A DNA stretch of 64,000 nt from Streptomyces peucetius. GTDB taxonomy: Bacteria; Actinomycetota; Actinomycetes; Streptomycetales; Streptomycetaceae. The translations under genes and the position numbers were made by a program. Below the pieces are notes generated by a model. That model saw only the letters and a list, made by a program, of their open reading frames with translations, ran no database searches and was not told the origin of the DNA. Of this stretch, positions 47,305 through 55,554 are shown in pieces. The number at the start of each line of letters is the position of its first letter. The stretch's first letter is position 1. Where the stretch lies: assembly GCF_025854275.1 (NCBI RefSeq), contig NZ_CP107567.1, forward strand, positions 744,001 to 808,000. Direction: 5' to 3'.

Positions 47305-48393
47305 TTGTTCGTTTTCGTGTGTGTGCGGTGTGACGCCGAGCTGACCGCCCCGTTGTCCCAGGTCGCCCTGCCGGTCCACGCTCGTCAGAAGTACGGGAAC
47401 GGGCTTCAGCTCATGGAATCGGGGACGTTCGCCGTGGAACCGGAGCCCTGGGGACCACCGTGGCGAAGGTGGGAGGAGATCAATCCGAACGAGGCGGCCG
47501 CCCGCGGCATCTACGCGCCGGTCCCCGCCCTGTCCGAAGGCACGGCCGGCGCGGTCGTCATCTCGCCGGGGGACACCCGTGGCACTGTGCTGATCCCGGA
47601 GAAGCGCGGCGCCGCCTGCTGCGGCTTCGACGCGAGTGACGGCCCGAACATGGCCTGCGCGGCATGCGGTCTTCCCGTCGCGAGCAGGATCGACGACTGC
47701 TCGCTCTGGCAGGCCGTGTGGCTCGCCCCGGATGCTGTGCGCCGTCTTCCCGTCGAAGGCGCCGACGCCGGGCTGTTGTCCTGGGCGGACCTGCTCGCGG
47801 AGGAAGCTGGCGTGCCCCCGTCCGAGCCGATCGCCCAGTGGGGAGAGCCGTTCAGGGCGAGCAACCGGTGGCACTGGAGCCCACAGTGGGTGGCGGCAGC
47901 CGGGCAGGCGCTCGCCCACCTCCTGGTGGCCTCGGAAGGCCGGGCGGTAGCCGTTCCGGACGGCCTGACCGCAAAGATGTTCCAACGCGCCCTCAACACC
48001 CTGCTGCCAACTGGCCGGCCGCCGCGGCGCGCCGTCCTGGCCGGACCGGGACATCTGGCCCGCAACGCTCACGCCGACATCCTCCTCGTGCCGTCTCACC
48101 GGCAGACCGGGAAGGCATGGACCCCTGCCACCCCGGCGTACTTGGTCCCATTGCCGTTCGGGGTGTGGCACCGGCTGGTCTTCCCCGAGCCTCAGCTACC
48201 CGTCCCTGCAACGGGTCCAGTACCCGACGGCGTCCTTCGCGACGAACCGCCTACGCCAAACGTCCATGACGTGTTCCGGTACGACTGGGAAGTCTTCCAA
48301 CGGACCCTCGCCCGACTACCGGCCGTCCGCACCCCGTGGCTACGCGAGATCACCGAGAGCCTCACGCGGCATATGCGCACCGGCCTCCTCTGA
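47305..48393 (+). CDS. Hypothetical protein with Cys-pair zinc-ribbon-like motifs
   Basis: I chose the TTG at 47305 because GGAGG lies 4 bases before it; the product has about 362 residues. It has CVRCDAELTAPLSQVALP at the N-terminus and ACAACGLPVASRIDDCSLWQ near residue 135, suggesting two small metal sites. Trp-rich segments (PEPWGPPWRRWEEI) and PLPFGVWHRLVFPEP follow. Such proteins are found in Streptomyces, but no function is known to me. Confidence 0.65.
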   Translation: MFVFVCVRCDAELTAPLSQVALPVHARQKYGNGLQLMESGTFAVEPEPWGPPWRRWEEINPNEAAARGIYAPVPALSEGTAGAVVISPGDTRGTVLIPEKRGAACCGFDASDGPNMACAACGLPVASRIDDCSLWQAVWLAPDAVRRLPVEGADAGLLSWADLLAEEAGVPPSEPIAQWGEPFRASNRWHWSPQWVAAAGQALAHLLVASEGRAVAVPDGLTAKMFQRALNTLLPTGRPPRRAVLAGPGHLARNAHADILLVPSHRQTGKAWTPATPAYLVPLPFGVWHRLVFPEPQLPVPATGPVPDGVLRDEPPTPNVHDVFRYDWEVFQRTLARLPAVRTPWLREITESLTRHMRTGLL

Positions 48394-48553
48394 CAGGGGC
48401 CAGTACCGATCGAACAGCGCCGGACAGCGGTGCCTCCCGAAGTGGTGAACATCTGCTGTCTGTTCTCATGAACAAAGCCACCGGCCGCGTGACGCGGAGG
48501 CAGGCAGCGCCTGCGGCTGCGTATCTGCCCGTGAGGGCACTGCGGTGGCCGGG

Positions 48554-49498
48554 TCACAGGTCCCGGGGTGCTGCGTGCCGCGCGTTGGCGAGGCACTCTT
48601 CGACGAAGGCCAGGGCTTTCAGGTGGTAGGCACGGGCGGTCCAGCCGAGGCTGATGTTGTGGCCGGCTTGCGGCAGACGGTCGATGACGGTCCGTGGTGC
48701 GGCGGACAGCTGCGCGGTCAGGTCGGTGATGTCTTCATCGCCGTGGTGCCACCAGGCCTCGTGTTCGGCGAAGGTGAGCCGGACGGGGACGCGGATGCGC
48801 GGCAGGATGGCCGCCGACAGGCGTGTCCAGCTGGCGACGGTGTTCACCTCGCGTGCGGGCATAGGCGCGACGACCTGCTGGGTCGCCCAGAAGGTGTGCG
48901 GCGGATACAGGTTCAGTGGTCCCCAGTTCAGCCGCCGCAGGCTGCCGCCACGGTCACACCCGGCGAAACTGGTGTTGACGGCCAGTCGGCGCCCGCATCC
49001 GGAGACGTCCATGCCCAGCAGGTTCGGCGTGTCCCAGTCGGCCACGACCGCGAAGGCCACCTTGGCCCCGAAGGAATGCGCCAAGAGGAACGTGCCGGCA
49101 CCGGGTGCGTGGCGTGCCGTGAACGCCTCGACGGCGCACCGCACGGTGGCCGCTTGGGCGGTCAGGCGTTGGCCTGCGGGCAGACGGGCGGCCGAGGCCC
49201 CGTAGCCGGGCCGGTCCAGAGCCAGCACCGTGTACCCCAGGCGCGCACCAAGAGTCAGCAACGACACGTCCGGGTGCGCTTGACCGTCGAAATAGCCCGC
49301 GTTCATACCGCCACCGTGCAGGGCAATGATGACCGCGCGCGGAGGCCTCTGTGGGGGCTCGCTCAGCAGGCCGGACAAGACGATGCCGCCCGCATCGACG
49401 GTGACCGGTCGGACGCCGGGTGAGCTCCGCCGGTCATAGGCCTCCAGCGCAGTCGCCGGGCTCGCGGCAGTGGGCTGCACGGCGGGGACATCAACCAT
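48554..49498 (-). CDS. Alpha/beta hydrolase
   Basis: The 314-residue product has the alpha/beta-hydrolase core: oxyanion-hole region ALHGGGMNAGYFDGQ, then ALDRPGYGASAARL, the nucleophile elbow LLAHSFGAKVAFAV (Ser), a later acidic region and the His in LPQAGHNISLGW. The ATG follows GAGGACTGCC. It is intact, and the substrate is unknown. Gap 49499-49961 before the next gene holds no supported gene. Confidence 0.85.
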   Translation of the reverse strand: MVDVPAVQPTAASPATALEAYDRRSSPGVRPVTVDAGGIVLSGLLSEPPQRPPRAVIIALHGGGMNAGYFDGQAHPDVSLLTLGARLGYTVLALDRPGYGASAARLPAGQRLTAQAATVRCAVEAFTARHAPGAGTFLLAHSFGAKVAFAVVADWDTPNLLGMDVSGCGRRLAVNTSFAGCDRGGSLRRLNWGPLNLYPPHTFWATQQVVAPMPAREVNTVASWTRLSAAILPRIRVPVRLTFAEHEAWWHHGDEDITDLTAQLSAAPRTVIDRLPQAGHNISLGWTARAYHLKALAFVEECLANARHAAPRDL

Positions 49499-49961
49499 GG
49501 CAGGCAGTCCTCAAAACTCGGGGTGGCGGCGCGCAAGCTGCACTCCTGCACCCGCACGCGAAGCACGCTGGCCGGGAAGGTCTGTCCAGGCGCGGGCCAG
49601 GCCACGTCCCCAGGCCACGCTGTTCATCCTGCGTGTCGCGACGACCGCCGGCCACCCCAGGCCACCCACCAGGGTTACCCTCGGTTGCGAGAACAAGGAA
49701 GTGGTGGCGCGACGAGGACTGCTACGGCACCAAAGCGGCCGCCGAGCCGCTGCTGGCTCAGGACCGATGGCACGCCCTGGCCTCCGCCTCGACGGACAGC
49801 CCGTGAAGGGGCCATCGGCAGCCGTCCAGCCCGGTGTTGCGGCCGGGGCGTGCGGTTGCGATCTTTCCCGGGCCGTTTTTCGTTGGAGTGCGCAGGCAGC
49901 TTCTGTGCGCCATCCGACCGCCGGCCCGGCCAGGACCACCGGTTGTGGCCGCGGAGGAGTC

Positions 49962-50435
49962 ATGCAGGAGGCGCAGAGCAGGCACGCCTGGTGGTGGTTT
50001 CTGGCGGCCGGCGCTGTGGTGATCATCGTCTACCTCATCGTCGCCGCGCCCGTGCGTCACCTGCTTTCCCTCGTTCTGGCGGCCTGCGCCACCGTCGCGG
50101 TCCTGGTCGGCATCCGCTGGCACCGGCCACGCCCGAGCCGATCCTGGTATCTGTTCGCCGCCGGCATGGTGCTGTTCACGGCGGCGGACGCCATCTTCGG
50201 CGCCTTTCAGGCCGCGGGCACGTTGGTGCCGGTCCCCTCGGTGGCCTATCTCCTGCTCGGCGCGGGCGCACTGCACCCGTCCATGACCAGCACGACCCGG
50301 CTGGTGCCGCGCAGCCAGGAGCGGCTGTCCCCCGCCCGGATGACCGTCCTCGTCCTGCCCGCCCTCCTACTCCCCCGCAGCCTTGGCGTACCCCAGGCCA
50401 TGCGCCGGGCGCCCCCAAGGCCATGCCCACCATGA
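49962..50435 (+). CDS. Four-helix membrane protein, probably truncated
   Basis: From the ATG at 49962, with GGAGGAG upstream, the product has 157 residues with hydrophobic helices around WWWFLAAGAVVIIVYLIVA, LLSLVLAACATVAVLVGI, YLFAAGMVLFTAADAIFGAF and MTVLVLPALLLP. It resembles the N-terminal membrane part of larger actinobacterial signalling proteins (GGDEF- or phosphatase-linked). The last 20 residues are Pro/Arg-rich and artificial-looking, which suggests loss of the downstream domain. Confidence 0.5.
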   Translation: MQEAQSRHAWWWFLAAGAVVIIVYLIVAAPVRHLLSLVLAACATVAVLVGIRWHRPRPSRSWYLFAAGMVLFTAADAIFGAFQAAGTLVPVPSVAYLLLGAGALHPSMTSTTRLVPRSQERLSPARMTVLVLPALLLPRSLGVPQAMRRAPPRPCPP

Positions 50436-50467
50436 ACCGACGGGCTGGAACTCCCAGGAGAACCCCT

Positions 50468-51613
50468 ATGAAAATCACCGGCTTCGAGACGTTCCTCGTC
50501 CGACCCCGCTGGCTCTTCCTGCGCGTCGACACCGACGAAGGCATCAGCGGCTGGGGCGAACCGATCGTCGAAGGCCGTGCCGAGGCCGTCCAGGCAGCGG
50601 TCACCACGCTCCTCGAGCACCTGATCGCAGCCGACCCGCTGCGCACCGAGGAGCACTGGCAGGTGCTGGCCAAGAGCGGCTTCTACCGCGGGGGACCCGT
50701 ACTCTCCAGCGCCCTCGCCGGCATCGACCAGGCGCTGTGGGACATCAAGGGCCGCTACCACGGCGTCCCCGTGCACGAGCTGCTCGGCGGGCCAGTCCGC
50801 GACCGCGTCCGCGTCTACACCTGGATCGACGGCGACACCCCGCAGGACCTCGCCGAAGACGCGCTGGCCAAGGTCGAGGCCGGCTTTACCGCCGTGAAAT
50901 GCAACGCCTCCGGCGCTCTGTCGCCCATCCCCGACGCCGCCGAAGTACACGCCCTGGTGAACCGCCTCTCCACATTGCGCGAGGCAGTCGGCGACGGCAT
51001 CGACATCGCACTGGACTTCCACGGCCGCCTCACCACCGCCGCGACCCGCAGAGTACTGCCGCTGCTGGAACCCCTGCTGCCCCTGTTCGTAGAAGAGCCG
51101 GTGCTGCCGGAATTCTCCCGCGACCTGCGCCAGGTCGTCGAGTCTACCTCGATCCCCATCGCGGCCGGCGAACGCCTCTACTCCCGCTGGGACTTCCGCG
51201 ACCTGCTGCCCACCGGCATCGCCGTCGCCCAGCCCGACCTCTCCCACGCCGGAGGCATCTCCGAGGTACGCCGCATCGCCGCCCTCGCCGAAACCCACGA
51301 CGTCACCCCGGCCCCGCACTGCCCGCTCGGACCCATCGCACTCGCCGCCAGCGTCCAGATCGACTTCGCAGTCCCCAACTTCCTCATCCAGGAACAGGAA
51401 CTGGGCATCGACGACAACGACGGCAACGAACTGCTGGACTACCTCGTCGACCCATCCGTCTTCCGCTTCAGCGACGGCTACGTACCACGCCCCACCGGAC
51501 CGGGCCTCGGCATCGAAGTAGACGAGGAGGCAGTACGCTACGCCGCTCAAACCGGTCACCAATGGCGCTCGCCCACGCTGCGCCACACCGACGGCGGACG
51601 CGCCGAATGGTAA
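50468..51613 (+). CDS. dgoD: Galactonate dehydratase-like enolase-superfamily enzyme
   Basis: The 381-residue product belongs to the mandelate racemase branch and matches D-galactonate dehydratase. It starts MKITGFETFLVRPRWLFLRV with VDTDEGISGWGEP. Metal ligands appear in DFHGR, FVEEPV and AGERLYSRWDF. The general base lies in HAGGISEVRRIA ... PHCPLGPI, and the QELGID ending is typical. It would dehydrate galactonate to 2-keto-3-deoxygalactonate, but no other pathway gene is adjacent. Confidence 0.85.
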   Translation: MKITGFETFLVRPRWLFLRVDTDEGISGWGEPIVEGRAEAVQAAVTTLLEHLIAADPLRTEEHWQVLAKSGFYRGGPVLSSALAGIDQALWDIKGRYHGVPVHELLGGPVRDRVRVYTWIDGDTPQDLAEDALAKVEAGFTAVKCNASGALSPIPDAAEVHALVNRLSTLREAVGDGIDIALDFHGRLTTAATRRVLPLLEPLLPLFVEEPVLPEFSRDLRQVVESTSIPIAAGERLYSRWDFRDLLPTGIAVAQPDLSHAGGISEVRRIAALAETHDVTPAPHCPLGPIALAASVQIDFAVPNFLIQEQELGIDDNDGNELLDYLVDPSVFRFSDGYVPRPTGPGLGIEVDEEAVRYAAQTGHQWRSPTLRHTDGGRAEW

Positions 51614-52326
51614 CCACACCCCCCACCGAGCAGGCCGCCACACCTCCATGGCAGAACGGCAATGCCGCACTCCCCCGGCAAACCCCAAGCCACCGGCACA
51701 CCGGCAACTCGGGCCGATCAGGCAACGTCCCGGACGGCGGTACCAGGTGCTCGCCCCGTCGGCAGCCGACTTCTGGCGCGGTTCGGCGGTGGCCTCGCGG
51801 CTGACCACGCGCCAGCCGGGTCACGGACCGAGGAGATACCGCTGAACACGGGTCCACTACGACAGCCGGACCCTTTTCGCCGATCTGCCAGCGGACAGAG
51901 GCGACGAAGTACTCGTCGGCCCCCAACCGGTAGGCCTTCAAGTCGCTCACGTCCACGAGCTTGCCGCAGGAAGGCTCCCGTAGTCGAAGCAGGCCACCAG
52001 GCGCTGCCTGGGAGTTTACGCGCATCGATACAGGACGGGGGGCGGTGACCATCGGGTACTGCGGTACGCAAGAGCTGCACGAGGCCGAGCAGTTCCGTCT
52101 TGAGGTCGACCTCCATGGAGAGGAAGGACCTCTGCCTCGGAGTTCCAGAACACGACCACAAGGAGTGGGCCTTCGTCTCGCAGTTGGAATGCTCTTCTGA
52201 TTCCCCCGGCAGGTCTTCCGCTTCCTTCAAGTAGCTGTCTCTCAGCCGCAGGGCATGGCCCGGTTTACGGGGGCGTGTCGCCTGACTTCCCTGAAGGCGG
52301 CAAGGCGACGGCGTCCGAGATCGGTT
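51614..52326. other. Gap with possible remnants only
   Basis: No intact gene is supported. On the minus strand around 51870-51980 a short stretch reads VDVSDLKAYRLGADEYFVAS and VRWQIGEKGPAVVVD, which looks like real protein, but both sides lose coherence. Probably a decayed gene. Confidence 0.35.
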
Positions 52327-53613
52327 TCAGCGGGTGAGGTCAGCCAGGCTGTTGAGTGCGGTGTCGATCTCTGCTGGAGTGTTGATGACGGCGGTGCCGA
52401 TGCGGGTGTAGGTCGAGGTGGACAGCCGCACGCGGTGGGTGGCGGCGTGGTCGACGACCTGCTGATGGGTGTGTCCGGCCACGCTGAAACAGGTGATGCC
52501 CGCAGACAGTTCCGGGTCGGCAGGGGTGTGCACGGTGACCCCGGGGACGCGGCTCAGTCCTTGCTTCACCCGCGTCGACAGCTGTGTGATGCGGGCGGCG
52601 ACGCGTGCTCGGCCCAGCTGCTCATGCAGCGCTACCGCCGCCGGCAGGGCGAAGGCATACTCGAACGCCAGAAACCCGCCGGGCGACAAGGGCGTTGCTC
52701 CCCCGCCCCTGATGAAGCTCACGAACGTGGGCCGCAGCTGGTCGAGGACGTCCGGCGCCACCCAGACCAGCCCTGTTCCCCTGGGACCGAACAACCATTT
52801 GTGCGTTCCGGCGATCACCACGTCCGCGCCCAGGCTGGCAGCATCCTCGTCGATCGCCGCCAGCCCGTGCACGCCGTCGACGACCAGCAGGCACCGGTCG
52901 GCAGGGCTGCGGCCTTCATTGGCTCGGCGCACCACCTCGGCCACCGCACGCACCGGCATCCGAAGCCCCGTGCTCGACTGCACCCAGGTGATCCCGACGA
53001 CTCTGGTGTTCGGGCGGATCGCCTCACCGACTGCCGCCGCGATGCCGTCCGCCGTCGCGGTGGCGGGATCGGCGAACCAGGAGCCCAGCCGTAGCGTGTT
53101 GCCATGCTTTTCCGCGGCCAGTCGGGCGGCGGTGCGCTGGGAGATGTGGTCGTGCTCGGTCAACAGGAACTCCTGTCCCGGACGGGTCACGACGCCGTTG
53201 TAGAAGACGCCCAGCCCGATGCTCGTGCTCGCCGTCATCGCGATGTCCTCGGCCCGGCCTCCTATATAGGCCGCGAGCGCCTGGCGTACCCGGGGCCATC
53301 CGGTAGGACCATCGGGCAGCGTCAGCCCCGTGGGCACCGAGAGAGGATTGGCGTCGACCTGTGCCCTCAGATGATCCACCGCATCCCGCACCACCTTCGG
53401 ATGCGAGGCCAGGTAGAACAACGCGAGGTTCACCCATCCCGGCTCCAGTCGAAACTGCGCCCGCAAGGCGTCCCAGTCCACGCGCCCGTCGACCCTAGCG
53501 ACCGGCCGCTCCCGTGGTGTTTTCACCCTTGCCGCGCCGGAGCTGGGCACGAGAGTGACCGCCACCGCTCCCGCAGATCTCGCCAGCAGACCGCGCCGAC
53601 TCGTCATCGACAT
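52327..53613 (-). CDS. Tat-exported class V aminotransferase-fold PLP enzyme
   Basis: The 428-residue product begins MSMTSRRGLLARSAGAVAVT, a twin-arginine signal. The mature part is an isopenicillin N epimerase-like class V aminotransferase. Visible features are TASTSIGLGVFYNGV, the PLP-ring Asp in LLVVDGVHGLAAID, and the Schiff-base Lys in VIAGTHKWLFGPRGTGLVW. Export of a PLP enzyme by Tat means it folds and loads cofactor in the cytoplasm. The substrate is unknown; extracellular action on amino acids or peptides is possible. Confidence 0.85.
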   Translation of the reverse strand: MSMTSRRGLLARSAGAVAVTLVPSSGAARVKTPRERPVARVDGRVDWDALRAQFRLEPGWVNLALFYLASHPKVVRDAVDHLRAQVDANPLSVPTGLTLPDGPTGWPRVRQALAAYIGGRAEDIAMTASTSIGLGVFYNGVVTRPGQEFLLTEHDHISQRTAARLAAEKHGNTLRLGSWFADPATATADGIAAAVGEAIRPNTRVVGITWVQSSTGLRMPVRAVAEVVRRANEGRSPADRCLLVVDGVHGLAAIDEDAASLGADVVIAGTHKWLFGPRGTGLVWVAPDVLDQLRPTFVSFIRGGGATPLSPGGFLAFEYAFALPAAVALHEQLGRARVAARITQLSTRVKQGLSRVPGVTVHTPADPELSAGITCFSVAGHTHQQVVDHAATHRVRLSTSTYTRIGTAVINTPAEIDTALNSLADLTR

Positions 53614-53949
53614 CCAGCACCCCTTTGCACCGCGACCGGCGGAGCGGTGGCGGAATAGCTGTCGGTGCCCTTCTGCTAACGAGGTTACGCAAAGTGGCCG
53701 CGGGCGCCGGCAGCACCGTCACCCAAACGGTCTCTATCGAGAAGCCGCATAGCAGAGACCACCCGAAGAGACCAGCCATCTTGTCTGAGACGCACGCCGT
53801 CCTTCCCCTTCATTGGTAGGGCGTCGTGCCATGTCGCGCTGACATCTGCAGCAGTGCCAAAGCCAGAGGAATTCGACTTCAATAGGCCTCGGCGACCACA
53901 CACGGTCACCAACCCGGGTGGACCCTCGAAGAACTGGCGACAGTTGGAT

Positions 53950-54215
53950 AGGCGAGCTCACCAGCATCAACCCCGTTGCCCGCGCGCCGGCCTGGTTCGC
54001 GGTGCTGGGGCACCTCGGCGCGGACAGTCTGGGCCGGCCGGTCTTCCGGGCCCTCACCGTGAAGGGCAACCTCGCCAACAGGGCTCTCGCCACCAAGCGC
54101 GGCGACCACAAGAAGGGCGGGGGGGACCAAGGATGTGCAGCTGCTCGCTGACCAGGCGGGCATCCCTACATCGCGGGGAAGAAGGTGACGGCGCATTCCC
54201 TGCTGGCCGGCCGGA
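53950..54215 (+). pseudogene. Tyrosine recombinase (integrase) fragment
   Basis: Frames in turn read APAWFAVLGHLGADSLGRPV, FRALTVKGNLANRALATKRG and [12 protein letters not shown]...GKKVTAHSL, which resemble the catalytic domain of actinobacterial site-specific integrases. The run is frameshifted near 54120, and the catalytic Arg and Tyr regions are missing. The gap 53614-53949 has no supported gene. Confidence 0.5.
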
Positions 54216-54429
54216 GTCTTGCCGGGGCCGCCGGCGCCCGCGGAAGGCCTGCGGGCTGGGCGCAGCGGTCGGCCGCGCGCAGCACCATGGGCCCAGCGCA
54301 ATCCTCTTTTCCTCGGGGGGCGGGGCGCTGCGCCGTCCGCGCCGCCCGGTGGGGCGGGCCGCTGCGCTCCCCGCCCCACCTCGCTGCGTGCCGGGCGCCC
54401 GGTAGCCGGTCGACGGGGACGCTCCGCGC

Positions 54430-54640
54430 CCCGCTGGCTCGCTTCTCGCGCTGCACCTGCTGCAGTCCGGCACTCGTGCACGTCAACACGCTGCTGCTGC
54501 AGCAGGTGCTGGCCGAACCACCGTGGGCAATGAAGCTCACCGAGGAGGACCGGCGCGGGCTGACCGCGTTGTTCTGGTCCAATGTCAACCCGTACGGCCC
54601 CTTCCGGCTGGAGATGGACAGCGGCTCGACCTGGCACCGG
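54430..54640 (+). pseudogene. Tn3-family transposase, C-terminal remnant
   Basis: The frame reads [40 protein letters not shown] and [11 protein letters not shown], corresponding to the last part of Tn3-family transposases (LTxEDRRGLTxLFWxxVxPYG). The rest of the gene and any terminal repeats are not visible. Confidence 0.8.
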
Positions 54641-54739
54641 CCGCCGCCGTGCTCCGCCACCGCGACGGACAACGATGGTTCCGGACTGGACATCGTCAAG
54701 CAGTAGGCGCATTCCGCAACCACGACGCGAAGGGGAGAT

Positions 54740-55020
54740 CAGTGGTGGGGGTATCAGCGGGCTGGGGACGGCGCTCATGCTTGGCCGGCGGGGCCATACG
54801 GTCACGTTGTTCGAGCAGGACGCGCGGCAGGCCGGAGCGGACCTGGACCGGGACTTCTTCCACTGGGACAGGCCCCGAATCCCAGGTCATCCAGCCCCAC
54901 TCGTTTCTCGCACCCGTGCTCACCGTGCTGCGCACCGAGGCCCCTGATGTCTACGCGGACCTGCTGGCACGGGGAGCCCGGGAGTACCACGAGTTCGACT
55001 GGTTCGGTAACGGAGATATC
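54740..55020 (+). pseudogene. FAD-dependent oxidoreductase, N-terminal remnant
   Basis: GGGISGLGTALMLGRRGHTV and TLFEQDARQAGADL give an FAD-binding GxGxxG start. In the next frame QVIQPHSFLAPVLTVLRTEA and PDVYADLLARGAREYHEFDW continue the family pattern. The start and the C-terminal three quarters are lost, and at least one frameshift is present near 54880. Confidence 0.65.
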
Positions 55021-55113
55021 AACCCCCGCATATACGCAACCGTCGACTCACGCGGCTCCGACCTGGAGAAACGGTGCACAAATGTCAAGGAACAGTAGGA
55101 GTCCCCCGGGGAC

Positions 55114-55173
55114 GGACAGTTGATCTCCCCACTGGCGGACAGCGAGTGTCCCCGGTGGACAGTTGATCTCCCC
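55114..55173. repeat. 17-bp direct repeat, possible lost element end
   Basis: GGACAGTTGATCTCCCC occurs at 55114-55130 and again at 55157-55173. Between the copies lies a GGACA/TGTCC inverted repeat (55137-55151). Repeated short boxes of this kind are found at the ends of IS21-like elements as transposase-binding sites. No transposase gene is attached. Confidence 0.5.
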
Positions 55174-55554
55174 GATTGCGGGGTCAGCCGAGCGGACGAC
55201 GCCTCGGCCGGTGGTGGCTTCGGCGAGGCGGTGGCTGTCGCCCTGGGTGCGTGAGAGCGCGCAGCGCTCGGTCCGGGCCGCAGCGCAGCGGAGCGGAGCG
55301 CCCGGCACGCAGCAAGGGGTGCTGCCCGCAAAGCGGGCCACACCCCGGCCGCCGCCGGTCGGCGCGCCCCGCCCCCGCCGTGCGTTCCTGGTGGGTACGC
55401 GGCCGACGTCTCGTGATCGGCGGATCGCCGGGCCGCCCGCGCCCGGTTCCGTCGTGATGTCCGAACAGCAGAGGGCGGGCAGAATTGCAGCTGAGGCCCA
55501 GGCGCCTTGGGGCGGGCGTACTCGGCCCCGTGTGCCGTGCCTGAAAGGGGGCCC

